A stretch of DNA of 64,000 bases. Origin: Rhodocollybia butyracea (lineage: Eukaryota; Basidiomycota; Agaricomycetes; Agaricales; Omphalotaceae). The translations under genes and the position numbers were made by a program. The DNA lies in the NCBI GenBank assembly GCA_015501585.1, contig JADNRY010000136.1, forward strand, positions 62,001 to 126,000, written 5' to 3'. The notes under the pieces are model-generated. The model saw only the letters and a program-made list of their open reading frames with translations, had not been told where the DNA came from and did no database searches. Below, in pieces: positions 54,606-64,000 of this stretch; within the stretch, counting starts at the first letter, position 1; each line of letters begins with the position of its first letter.

Positions 54606-55127
54606 GCACAAAACTTCGTAATGCGCAATGCGTAATGCGAGCGCGTAATATCATTTAGTCATTTGCTATTCTCTGCGTTATTTGCAGGCCTCTAGCCTGG
54701 TTAGATATTCTTAACCCTCATTCTAACCTTGCAGGAACATTCCTTAGACCCTCGCCTAACATTTTATATGCACACTAACCATAATATCACTTCTAATACA
54801 ACAAGTTGATTGAACTACTAGATAAGAACTGAAGAGAAGGTCGCGCTCCTCACATAATAGTGTACTATTGACAAAATGGCCTTGAGAAAACATCTGTACT
54901 TATACTCGATACAGTAAGTTTAACATAAGTAATAAAATATGAAAAATAGGGTAAAAATGTCTACAGCTACCACCCTGGTTCGAACCGACAGGGCAAGGCT
55001 AAAGTGCACGTGTTCAAAGACGCACAAACCACCACACGATAACAGCTCTGTTAACACTAGAGGTCACTCGATAAGGTGACCGACAAAAATCAGCATGAGT
55101 CAAATCGCCTTACGAAGTTTTGTGCAG
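54606..55127. mobile_element. MITE-like element with 16-bp terminal inverted repeats
   Basis: GCACAAAACTTCGTAA (about 54606-54621) and its exact reverse complement TTACGAAGTTTTGTGC (about 55112-55127) bound a 520-bp non-coding segment. I see no clear target-site duplication. Near 54975 the minus strand has a box B-like TCGGTTCGAACC. ATG13 copy 5 begins directly after the right end. Confidence 0.4.
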
Positions 55128-55203
55128 CCACGGTTTCCGTCTATTTTGAGCGTCAATACGTACACTTTCTTTGCAACACTGGTGGTCTGACTGCAGGACA
55201 GTA

Positions 55204-55220
55204 GACCAAACACGTTGGTC
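55204..55220. promoter_or_regulatory. GACCAA-N5-TTGGTC palindrome upstream of ATG13 copy 5
   Basis: GACCAA-ACACG-TTGGTC, perfect half-sites, conserved although the coding region behind it is dead. Confidence 0.5.
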
Positions 55221-55254
55221 AGCATCTTTTCGATTCTAATGGACAGCTGAAAAC

Positions 55255-57140
55255 TTACGCGGAAATAAAGCTCAGAAAGCCAACCAAATTACAAATCACA
55301 TCACACTTTTATAGCAAGCTTTTCTACGTTGTCAACGATGCCAGGGATACTGTGCGGCGAGCGAGCTCAAAAGTGGGAAAGTGGATAATGGGTGCGTATA
55401 CTGTAAAATTTCCATTGAAGAAGTGACTAACTGATAAGTTTACAGTTCAACCTGGACCGGATTCGGGCTTGTGGACAAAGGAAGTGAGAGAACCGTTTGT
55501 TTTTTCTAGAAAGCACGAACAACCAAGTCCTGGTCTCCATAGCCCCCCGACTCGCCGAGAATTCCTATCGAGTCAAAGTACAAATATGTTCTACTCGAAC
55601 GATGGGTTTAATAGATCTAACTAGCTAGATCTTTATCTGATTCTGACAGCTCCAGCGGCAGCGTCTCGCTTTCGACGCTCTACATTAACCTCTACAAACA
55701 CAGTCACATTTGCGTACGCCTTCTGGTATCGATTCCGTCGCGGAAAGATTTGTCATATCTTCCGGAATTAGTACTCACCCCAACGATCCTCTTACCATGC
55801 CACAACCACCCCCTCCAAATCCATCCAGAATCAAGCCCTCTCCCGCATAGCCGCCCGACTCAGACACGAATAGCTCGGTAATGCCCTACTCGGACACTAA
55901 TCCCTCGGTAGTCACATCGCAGGCCGCATGTACAGCTTTGGACTCGTATCTACGAATAATCACCGGAACTTCACCGGTCCTGCCTCCCTCTCTTTGCTGT
56001 TGGGGTTGGAGAATCTACCTAGGCCGTCGACGTTGGGAGGGACAAGTTGCTCTGTTTCTAGTAGTCTTATCAGCGTGGGTACGAATACGGGGACGGGTAT
56101 GGTACGGGTACTGATACCGGTATGAACACCAATACGAACTCGAATGTGGGGGTGGGGGTGGGCACAGGGAGTCCTGCAGATCCTACAACCACCGCTGGAG
56201 TAGTCCCCGTCCCACCGCGGAAACGATACTTTGTCCTTTGGACACCAGTATTCATCGCCCACGAGGGGGAGTATACGGAGTACGCCGCTGTTAGGGGCAA
56301 TACAAGGGGGACACCTGGAGGGGCAGCTCAGTATGGGTAGTAGTCAAGGCAGTAGTGGAAATAGCGGCAGGGTAGGAAGTGTAGGCCGGGATAGCGATAT
56401 GAGTGGGTGGATGGAGCGAGAGAGAGAGGGACAAGGAAAGGGAGGGCAGGCGTATGAGAGCAGATATGACCATTTCTTTTCTTCCCTTTCTAGTCATCCC
56501 TTTGTTCTTATCCTGTCCTTCCCCTTAGACAAGCACGATCTTCGCCACAGATTCCGATCTCCAGGAAAGCCCCATCCATGCCCATACGCATCAATACGCA
56601 TACGCATACCCGCCGCTCTTCCGCTCCCACTCCCGATGTCATCTTCCAACTTGACCACAGCGAGATATCGTTGTTCATGCAGGACATCGACACCCGGAAA
56701 CCGCTTAATGGGCGCTCAAGGATATTCGCTGCGCAGTCGATGGCGCGTCCGGGTGGAGATGTTGAAGATGTATGCAGTATATCGAGGATGTGAGAGATAT
56801 TAAAAACGAAGATAGCAAACCAAGAGAAGCGAGAGAATATGGGGACAAGATGATCTGGTTCTCGCTCCGTTCACCCAGAGTTCGCCTTTGCGAGAGGGAT
56901 TGAGAGAAACACAAGAGGCTTACATTCGGAAGGAGAAGTCTTTCACCCTCCTTCGTTACCACCACCACTTTTGCCAAGTCCAACTGCACCGGCGTTTGCA
57001 CTAGGAAGTCCTCGTCGTTTTTCTTCTGGTTTGGGTTCAACCTCCTTACCGATATCCAATCAGATACCCAAACGCTCATCGTACACGGGCTCAAATATCA
57101 TAGGTGCTGCTCTGGGGCTCTCCCCGCCATCGTCGCCGCT
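55255..57140 (+). pseudogene. ATG13 pseudogene copy 5
   Basis: The start ATG is lost (the region reads CGCGGAAATAAAGCTCAG). HORMA words are present in pieces (QITSHFYSKLFYVVND-like near 55285, PRIPIESKYKYV-like near 55556), but deletions remove the rest up to the Ser-rich tail. From 55930 the SLLLGLENLPRPSTLGGTSC and TTTAGVVPVPPRKRYF segments and the later EISLFMQDIDTRKPLNGRS (about 56660-56713) are open in local frames. It ends near SYTGSNIIGAALGLSPPSSP (about 57072-57130), joined to the convergent X7 flank. Many frame changes; not functional. Confidence 0.8.
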
Positions 57141-57846
57141 ACGCTGAAATACGGATGTATGGCTAGATATAGATACCTGTTAGTAATTATTATTTATTGG
57201 CTCGCAATCGATCTGAGTGTTATCGTTCTCAAGACTTGTTGGTGTTCAGCTATTTAGCCAGGATCTTACTCTTAGGGAAATGGAAGTTCAGACTTTGAGG
57301 ATAATATGAAAAAAGCATAAGGTAAGGTCCCAGATGTCCTGAGAATCGAATCCGTTTCCGGTTGTTTGGTATGTTTTTGAGACGCCAAATGGCGAAAGTT
57401 GAGGTATGATGTTTTTTTGCAACGCATGACCATGATAATACTTAGTGTGCATGGAACAATTAAACCCATGGACTTGGTCTGAGCGAAACTGACTTGAGGA
57501 AGGGATCAATTGTATGATGGATAACGATGTGGCACGTCCCAGCAGCCAACAGTCAAGTGTAATCCCACCTTGGTGACGATAGTCAAAAGACTGGAAGACG
57601 ATGCTCATGCAACACACCAGCGAAAAGTACACTGTCGCAACTTCTTTGCCAGACATGCAACAGTTGCGATAGATGGCTCTACATGTCAACATAGATTCTT
57701 CCCATAATACCACTGTTTGACAAACCCGCTGGCATCATCATCCCTCAAGGCTATCTCCGACCTCTAAAAGATAGCTATGCCTCACAATAACTATCGACTC
57801 TTCTATGGATCTCCTGATTGGAACGATACAGTTTTAAAACTCCTAA
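57141..57846 (-). repeat. X7 3' flank (conserved block)
   Basis: It matches the X6 downstream block (35080-35600) nearly base for base over long stretches, for example CACCAGCGAAAAGTACACTG at 57614 and 35406, making the 34.9-36.8 kb and 57.1-59.0 kb units recent duplicates. Confidence 0.7.
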
Positions 57847-58995
57847 TCAAGTGGAATGTTGAGACTGGTCTGCATGAGACGGCACCGAAGGTGACTGTCG
57901 AATTAGGACATCCGCCATTGAGCTAGGTGCGCTTTTCCCCTCTATTTTTAATGGTAAGATATCGCCCTCGTTGACAAATGTTTCGCCATGAAACTCTTTT
58001 GGTATTTGTAGAACTCGGACTACGATGCGTCGCCGAGCAGATGGATTGTATTCCAAGCACATAGTGCATGAAAGAGTCTTGTCCTTGCGCTCTGAAAGTC
58101 CAAGTTAGAAACATATAGCGAGAACAATGAAGAGGAAAAAAAATAACTCACTTGCTATTGTAGTAACGACTTGGGCCAGTGAAATCGTGCTTGCGTGTAG
58201 GTCAACAATGGACAATGCGGTGGAACGTTGACCCATTGAGACACTGAATGGCTGTCGGAATGAAAAGAGAAGAGGAGATCGAACCCAGGAGCCTCTCTGG
58301 TGACCCGCTAGCAGCCCATCAAGCTGGGACAAAGCTTCCTCGGATACCATGTTGTCAAGGAGTAGGGCCTCTCGAAAGTTTGTGACAAACGCAGACGTGA
58401 AGAGATGTAGCAAGTTCATTTCCCAAGGAGCACCTTTTGGAAGTAACAAGTCTTTGCCACTGGAGAATCCTTCTTGTGGCGGCAAGAGTTTATCGCAGAT
58501 TCTGAACCGTAAGGTTGCAGCGCATGGATGGGCATCGGCAGGAGGATGATGTAGATAAAAGTAACCGTGGCTTCCAGCTGGAAAGGTTAGGACGTGTCCA
58601 TAGTTCTTTTCCTTTACTATAATGCGTTTATATGCACCAGATATAACACATATGTTGCGGTACCGCACTGCGAAGTGGAATTGTTGTTTCAAGTCAATGA
58701 AGTCCGTTGGAACAAGCCTTGCGGGGTCAAGGGTTGAAATATTGTGCGATCTGGCAAATGTCCTGCCCCTTCCGACCTGCATTTCGGTCCTTGGTCACTA
58801 GTTATCTTATCACTTGGGATATACGCCACGTACTTTGGGGACTTTAAGGTATGGATCCAAGACTGGTTTTTTGGACAGCGTAAATTTTGATTTGAAAGGA
58901 GTAGATACATAGCGATGATTCAAAAAGAGCGTTGTCAGGCCAAGGCTACTGGTCCGAATTTTCGATGTTTGTAAGATGAGCTTGCAGGCTAACAT
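57847..58995 (-). CDS. X7: unrecognised family, 343 aa
   Basis: Minus-strand model: 58834-58995, 58152-58776 and 57847-58091; donors GTACGT and GTGAGT, acceptors CAG; 344 codons are open. The start is basic with HRYVST (MLACKLILQTSK). Words conserved with X1 and X6: NISTLDPARLVPTDFIDLKQ, HGYFYLHHPP, HPCAATLRFRICD, LLLPKGAPWEMNLLHLF, FREALLLDNMVSEE, SFRQPFSVSMGQRS. The last exon has TMCLEYNPSARRR, EFHGETFVNEGD and SSMADVLIRQSP. Near-identity with X6 in flanks and code suggests a recent copy. It lies tail-to-tail with ATG13 copy 5 and head-to-tail with copy 6. Confidence 0.78.
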
Positions 58996-59029
58996 TTGAA
59001 CGCGATTAGGCGCCCATACGTTCAACTTG

Positions 59030-59039
59030 CTCACGTGAG
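59030..59039. promoter_or_regulatory. E-box palindrome upstream of X7
   Basis: CTCACGTGAG, 34 bp before the X7 ATG. Sequence beyond (to about 59125) matches the tail of the decayed extra exon region seen before X1 and X6. Confidence 0.55.
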
Positions 59040-59189
59040 AAACACAAGCGGTCCGTCATATGCGACCAACTTTGTTTCTTCACCTCTTTCAATCTCCATT
59101 GCCGCTTCTGACAAGCCTAACTGCATCGGGGATCCTCGATCCTCTCCTCAGGGCGAGGATGTCGATGAGGGTTGGCCAATAACAAAAAC

Positions 59190-61440
59190 TAATCTCAATC
59201 TTAAAGAAGCTCCAGCGGCAATGTCTCCCCAGCACGGAGTACGGACCCTAGCTCCGCCGCGATATCCCCATCTCGGTCTGCCAGCCATCACCCTATCAGC
59301 TCGAGATTCATGTTGATGGACACCGCCAAGCAACTCCGAACTTGGTAAAGAGCTAAAAGCGATAAGCAGGGTCTTTTGGGAAGAAATATGTATCGGCCTT
59401 GTTTGCTGCTGTGAGATATTTTACGATCGGACTCGCATTTGCATTCCGTTTCCATCACTATTCACCCCAACGATCCTCAAACTTGAACCCTATCCTAGTC
59501 CCAGAGTCCCAGTCTTCCAATCGCACGCGCCGCATCACCTCCACGTCCACCACAATACCCGGCCTCACCGCCCGCCGACTGAGGCACGAATCCCTCGGTT
59601 TATATTGCAGGCACTGCCTCAGACTCGTTTCTACCAGCTATCGTTGAAACGTCGTCCCACCCCTTCCCAATTCCCCCCTATCTTTTTCTCTCTTGTATTT
59701 CCGGAACAGGAACCGGCACATCCGCCCCAACAACCACAACCAATGTATCGTTCCGCTCCCAGCACCATTCACCCAATACTCTCGTTATCTGCACCACCTC
59801 GAGCTCTTCTCTTCCTATGAGCAGGATCACTAGATCTCCACCCTCGCGTGTACCGTGTTTAGTATAGGTTGTCTGGCTTGCCGCTGGTATTGGTACCGAG
59901 ACTGGGACTGTGACAGCGAATACTGGCACTGGTCCTATTTCCCTTTCTTCACTTTCGGAGCTAGTCAATCTACTTGGGCCGGCGTCTTTGGGAGGGACTA
60001 GTAGAGTAGTCTTATCGGCGCGGATACGAATACAAATACGGGTAATAACTACGAGTACCGGTACCAATATGAACACGAATATGGATGCATCCTGCAGGTC
60101 CTACAGCCACCGCTGAAGCAGTCCCGTCCCACCACAAAACTCCTTGTCCTTTGGATTCCTCGCCTGTAAGGGAGTATAGGGAGCACGTCGGTAGGAGTCG
60201 AGGTGATAGTGTAACGAATAGCGGAGTAGGAAGTGTAGGCTGGGATAACGATGAGAGTGGGAGGAGTGGAGGGAGGGAGAGGGAGGGTAGGCGGGTTAGA
60301 AGTCTTTTTTTCGACCATCCCTTCATGCTTATCCTGCCCTTCTCCTTAGACAAGGACAATCTTTGCCACGCATTTCGATCTCCAAGAAAGCCTCCCGTTA
60401 CTCTTCCGCTCCCGCTCCTGATACCCTCTTCCAAATTGACCACGACAAAATAACGAGATATCACTGTTCAGGTAGGACATTGATACACGGAAACCACTGG
60501 GCGGATGGTTGGGGATATTCACTGCGCAGTCGAGAGCGCATACGGGTGGAGATGTCGAAGATGTAAGCGGTATGGGGAATAAGAGATGATAAGAACAAAG
60601 ATAGGCTAGAGAAGCGAGAGAAGACAGGGACAAGACGATCCGGGTCTCGCTCAGCTCACCCAGGATCCTCCTTTGCGAGAGGGATCGAGAGAAACGCGAG
60701 ATGCTTCGCCGTTGGAAGCAGAAGTCTTACACCCTTCTTTGCGGCCGCTTTCACCTCTTTCTCCAGCCCCGCGTAGCAAGTCTCTGCCGTTTTTCTTCCG
60801 GCTTGGGTTCACCGCCAGGCTCCTTATCACCAACTTTGTTACCAATACCCGAGCTGATGCTCAAACGCTCATCCTACATGGGCTCGAATATAGGTGCGGC
60901 CCTGGGGCTCTCCCTGCCGTTGTCGCCGCTAAGGAATGTTATCTCGTTGTCGAGTGAGGGGAAGCAGCACCGGCACTGGCAATACGAGGAAGAAGCTTCT
61001 GCTCCTCAATATCCCACTTAACCCGTCAACCCGTCATCTCTGCTGACACACTCCTCGCCAATGCTCACCTCCATGTCGGACGTTGAAACGTGGGTGAAGG
61101 AGGTGAATGATGTGTTTCAGGCTAGTTTGGAGGGTCTGGGCAGGGGACGGGGAGGACAGGGTGAGAGCAGGGAAGGGAAGGGCAAGGGCGGCAGGGGATG
61201 GGATTGGGATTGGGATTATGACAGCGGGTGTTACTCGATTTGAGGGTCTAGCTACCACCACTCTCCCTAGTCTCTTCCTGTTCCCACCCTTCTCAAGTCC
61301 CACGCGACCAAGCTTGGTGTTACGCTTGATTTGTGAGGGCTAACACTTCACTTTGCGGGTGTGGGCGGGCGTATATCTTATGCGGTGCTATACATATACT
61401 ACGTAGACGAGCCAGACGAGTTAGTGTTTACCAGTAAGTG
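59190..61440 (+). pseudogene. ATG13 pseudogene copy 6 (5'-truncated)
   Basis: Similarity starts abruptly near 59190 inside the Ser-rich linker after the HORMA core (CTCCAGCGGCAATGTCTCC corresponds to the SSSGSVS segment), next to the X7 upstream flank. The tail region is present with many indels: SLSSLSELVNLLGPASLGGT (about 59942), the DIDTRKP equivalent (GRTLIHGNHWADGW, shifted, about 60470), AQLTQDPPLREGSRET-like (about 60650), SPLRNVISLSSEG (about 60930) and EEEASAPQYPT followed by TAA. The SDVETWVKEVNDVFQASLEG segment (61075-61134) lies in another frame, as in the main copy. No start and many lesions: a pseudogene. Confidence 0.8.
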
Positions 61441-62671
61441 AACAAAAGTTGTAGGTAGGCAGGGTGTTTTGGGTGTTCATGCATTCTGCGACTTCTGCTA
61501 CTTTGATACAGCCACACTGATTAGGCGCATACTAACACCCCCTTACCCCTAGCCTCCCTTAATTCCGAGGATTTATTGAATACATAGTTGGCGCTGAAAT
61601 ATGGATATGTTTAAGCCCCTCAGCCAATACAATTTGTAAACAAAAGGCTGCTCTGTCTCACTCGATATCTGGGACCAAATTAGGACAAAGGGGATTCTGG
61701 CCTTCCAAAGGCGCTGTCAGGGTCAAGTCAGGAGTAATATAAAAGTTCACAGCCAACAAACAACTTCAGGATCAAGTGCAAATATTGAAAGATCATAGGA
61801 CAATTTATAGCATGCTGCATAGCATTACAAGATTTGCATCAAACTGACATTTTAAATGCTGAGAGTTGTGCGGTAGCGTTGCATCATGCTGCACCGTAGT
61901 CATAAGGTACGGCTTACAGAGGTACCCCTAACTGTACCAGGGAATAGGTTCATAAAGGGGCGCACACATTTTTATGCTATACAGGAACCCCGGGCAGAAT
62001 TTAAATGATTTTTGTTTCGTGGATAAGGGTTAGCCAGGAGTCAGGACCTACCAGCTTGGGTAAGATCTGATGTTCGGTATACCGTATAAATAATAAGTAC
62101 TGTACCGTAGAGACCTATTTTCGCTGATTTTGAGCTGAATGCAATATTTCATCAGTCTGGTTACTATGTCAGTACCACTCACTGAACCAATCAAAATAGC
62201 ACAGGTTAATAAAGGGGTTGCATGCTAAAAGGGGTTGTCACGCAACAGGGAGGCTGTGATAAAATTACTTTCCCGCTGTCCCCCCCAGTGCCTCGAATAC
62301 TTATTTGACATACCGGGGGATCGTACAGTGTCAACCACAGCATTTAATCATGCATGATGGTTTTCAAAAGAACAATCAACTCGTCAAGATGCAAAGCGCT
62401 GTTACCTGTAGAATATTAATTGAACAATAGCGCCATACAGCAGTAGATCTACTTTACTGAGGGACTGGGGGTCTTAGGGGGTTAACCCCTGTCTCATCCA
62501 ACCGAGTGGACAGTCCATCTGACACTATAGATTCTTGGCTCTGTTGGTGGGTAGGGTATAAGAACAGGCTGAAATTGCGAATTTCAAGTCATTGTAACAA
62601 GTCCTCTGCTGGTTGGAGAGACACATCTACTATCAAAGGCCCTCCTTCGCGCCATTGTAACCTCGCCCAAA
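61441..62671. other. Spacer upstream of the kinase-like gene
   Basis: GGCGCTGAAATATGGATATG (61590) is the end of the ATG13 3' flank. Beyond that I see no gene, RNA or clear repeat. Confidence 0.45.
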
Positions 62672-63746
62672 ATGACACAAAAATTCCAATTATCCTCTTT
62701 TCTTTTTCTCATCGCCGCAGGCCCGTTCCTAATCACAACTCTTACACCACATGTAAATGCCATACCTGTTGGCCCGCCAGCGAGGATTCCCCCCCTGATC
62801 CGTCAGTGGAATGAGGACCGTGACAAGGAAGAGTTGAAAATCATTAAGACGGTGGAGCAATGGTTTAAATCACATAAGCTTACCTACGCAAGTTGTTTAC
62901 TTTTGGTTCCAAGTAGATCTAGACTAACACAACCTTTTTCTTCCCTTGAAATAGCCAACATTTGCCGAGGGCCTTTACGGTTTTAATAATCTTGCAAGTG
63001 CAGAATTTGACAAAATGTGCAGTAAGTTTGTCAGACATTTTCACTAGGGGGTTGCTTATTGTGTTGCCTTCTAGGCAAAATATTAACCTCGGCTGAACTT
63101 GAGCCCATCACGCCAATAAAACAGTCAGGAGAGAACAACCAGGGTATCAGCAAAATCACATACAAGGGAAAGCCCGCCATAATGAAACAAGTCCCTCCTC
63201 AATTCGCTTATGTCAGCGAAGTGAAAGCTCTCGAAAAACGCAAGCTTTTGCTTGACTGTGGAACATTACAAGGATCAGGACATAATGACCATACATGGGC
63301 CTTAATCATGCCTGAAATATCTGAGACGCCACTGGTAGAATATCTGGAAGGCAAAAACATTGACGAAGTTGCAAAAAAGCTTATACCACAATTGAAGGAA
63401 AAGGTGGTCGATATGATTATGAATGACGGGATGATTTATTAGTAGGTTTGCAATTGCTCCTGTTTGAAGCCTGATACAATCTTCAACATTTTTGTAGTGA
63501 CCTCAATTCTGGAAACATTATGACCAACGGAGATACAGTTTCTTTGGTTGACTTTGGTCTAGTATTGCGGCCTAAAGCAGGTATTCAGCAAGACACTCTT
63601 AAAAAGCAAGCTGTACGTTTAAAGTTTAAACTCACTTTTTTTTTTTGGTTGTATCGATCGCAGTTCACTGATTGATAAGTTGAATGTAGGAGGAATATTT
63701 TGATGGAATCGCGAAAATCATGACTAATATTTGGAAGAGTCCCTAG
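62672..63746 (+). CDS. Small protein kinase-like protein with signal peptide, 273 aa
   Basis: The model joins 62672-62887, 62955-63021, 63075-63441, 63498-63612 and 63690-63746: 274 codons in one frame. The first intron has a GC donor (GCAAGT) with ACTAAC and AAATAG. Residues 1-30 are a signal peptide (LSSFLFLIAAGPFLITTL). Kinase motifs: AIMK (Lys132), SEVKAL (Glu143) as the alpha-C pair; a hinge-like WALIMPEIS; YYDLNSGN (Asp218, Asn223) as the catalytic loop, with Tyr-Tyr replacing His-Arg; VDFG (Asp235). Only about 36 residues follow DFG, so there is no APE motif or full C-lobe. Catalytic residues are kept, so activity is possible; a secreted or lumenal site is inferred. Lineage-specific kinase-like families of this kind are common in mushrooms. 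Confidence 0.75.
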
Positions 63747-64000
63747 GCACACACTAGTCACCAGCTAGGCTGTTGCCAATCAGCAGTAATTTCTTGGCTG
63801 CTTATTTGTCTTAGACAAATTTTGGCTTTGTAACAGTGTATATACTTTTTTAAGCGTTTTTAGCAAGTTTTTACTATTTAGTTATCCTGGTGACTACACT
63901 CTCCGCGTATTCTTGTTGGGGATAATAATATATTTATTGTCTTAATTGCATGGTGAATGAGTGTGTACGAGCCCCGACCAAAAGTGACGGCGCTTAATTG
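63747..64000. other. 3' flank to window end
   Basis: AT-rich sequence with no supported feature. Confidence 0.4.

Noticed and set aside
54960..55070. Minus-strand tRNA candidate with GGTTCGAACC
   Set aside because: The acceptor ends pair for six bases, but the anticodon and T stems do not form a cloverleaf by eye.

Overview
The window reads as nuclear DNA of a filamentous fungus, most likely a basidiomycete of the Agaricomycotina. Introns are about 46-67 bp, with GTRNGT donors, CTNAC-like branch sites and YAG acceptors. The gene content fits: Atg13, a small DNA polymerase delta subunit, F-box/leucine-rich families, a Helitron-type Pif1 helicase and secreted lectin- and kinase-like proteins. 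The species assignment is inference.

Left part (1-11.3 kb): the C-terminal part of a Helitron Rep/Pif1 helicase with one frame break, hairpin motifs, a five-exon uncharacterised gene, two decayed F-box/LRR-type genes, a gene with an F-box-like N-terminus and a nucleotidyltransferase-like GS...DxD motif, a small hypothetical gene, and a compact gene I recognise as DNA polymerase delta subunit 4. A 31-bp minisatellite at 12.15-12.28 kb follows.

Core (12.6-61.5 kb): a repeatedly duplicated two-gene neighbourhood. One gene is ATG13 (N-terminal HORMA region plus long Ser/Thr-rich tail): one near-complete copy at 31.47-34.48 kb and five decayed copies. The other is an unrecognised family, called 'X' here: five open copies, two pseudogenes and truncated first exons. 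X copies share three exons, a mitochondrial-presequence-like N-terminus and a CTCACGTGAG (E-box) palindrome just upstream of the start. ATG13 and X are convergent in four places (around 19, 27, 35 and 57 kb), so the unit that was copied seems to have been an ATG13/X tail-to-tail pair. A third sequence block, head-to-head with ATG13, also recurs three times.

Inserted between these copies are a tandem pair of secreted genes with a LecB (PA-IIL)-like calcium loop (37.4-41.4 kb), a minus-strand gene ending in a 12-residue tandem repeat (44.6-46.0 kb), a gene-poor stretch with an inverted repeat pair (46-50 kb), an unrecognised 644-residue gene (50.3-52.2 kb) with an orphan 3' fragment at 30.3 kb, and a gene-free, repeat-bearing stretch (52.2-55.1 kb) with a MITE-like inverted repeat.

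Right end: a five-exon gene for a small secreted or lumenal kinase-like protein (62.67-63.75 kb), with a probable GC-AG intron and a very short C-lobe.

The strongest candidate for something undescribed is the amplified ATG13/X locus: an autophagy gene decaying in most copies beside a family that mostly stays open, with a regulatory word shared by the two promoters.
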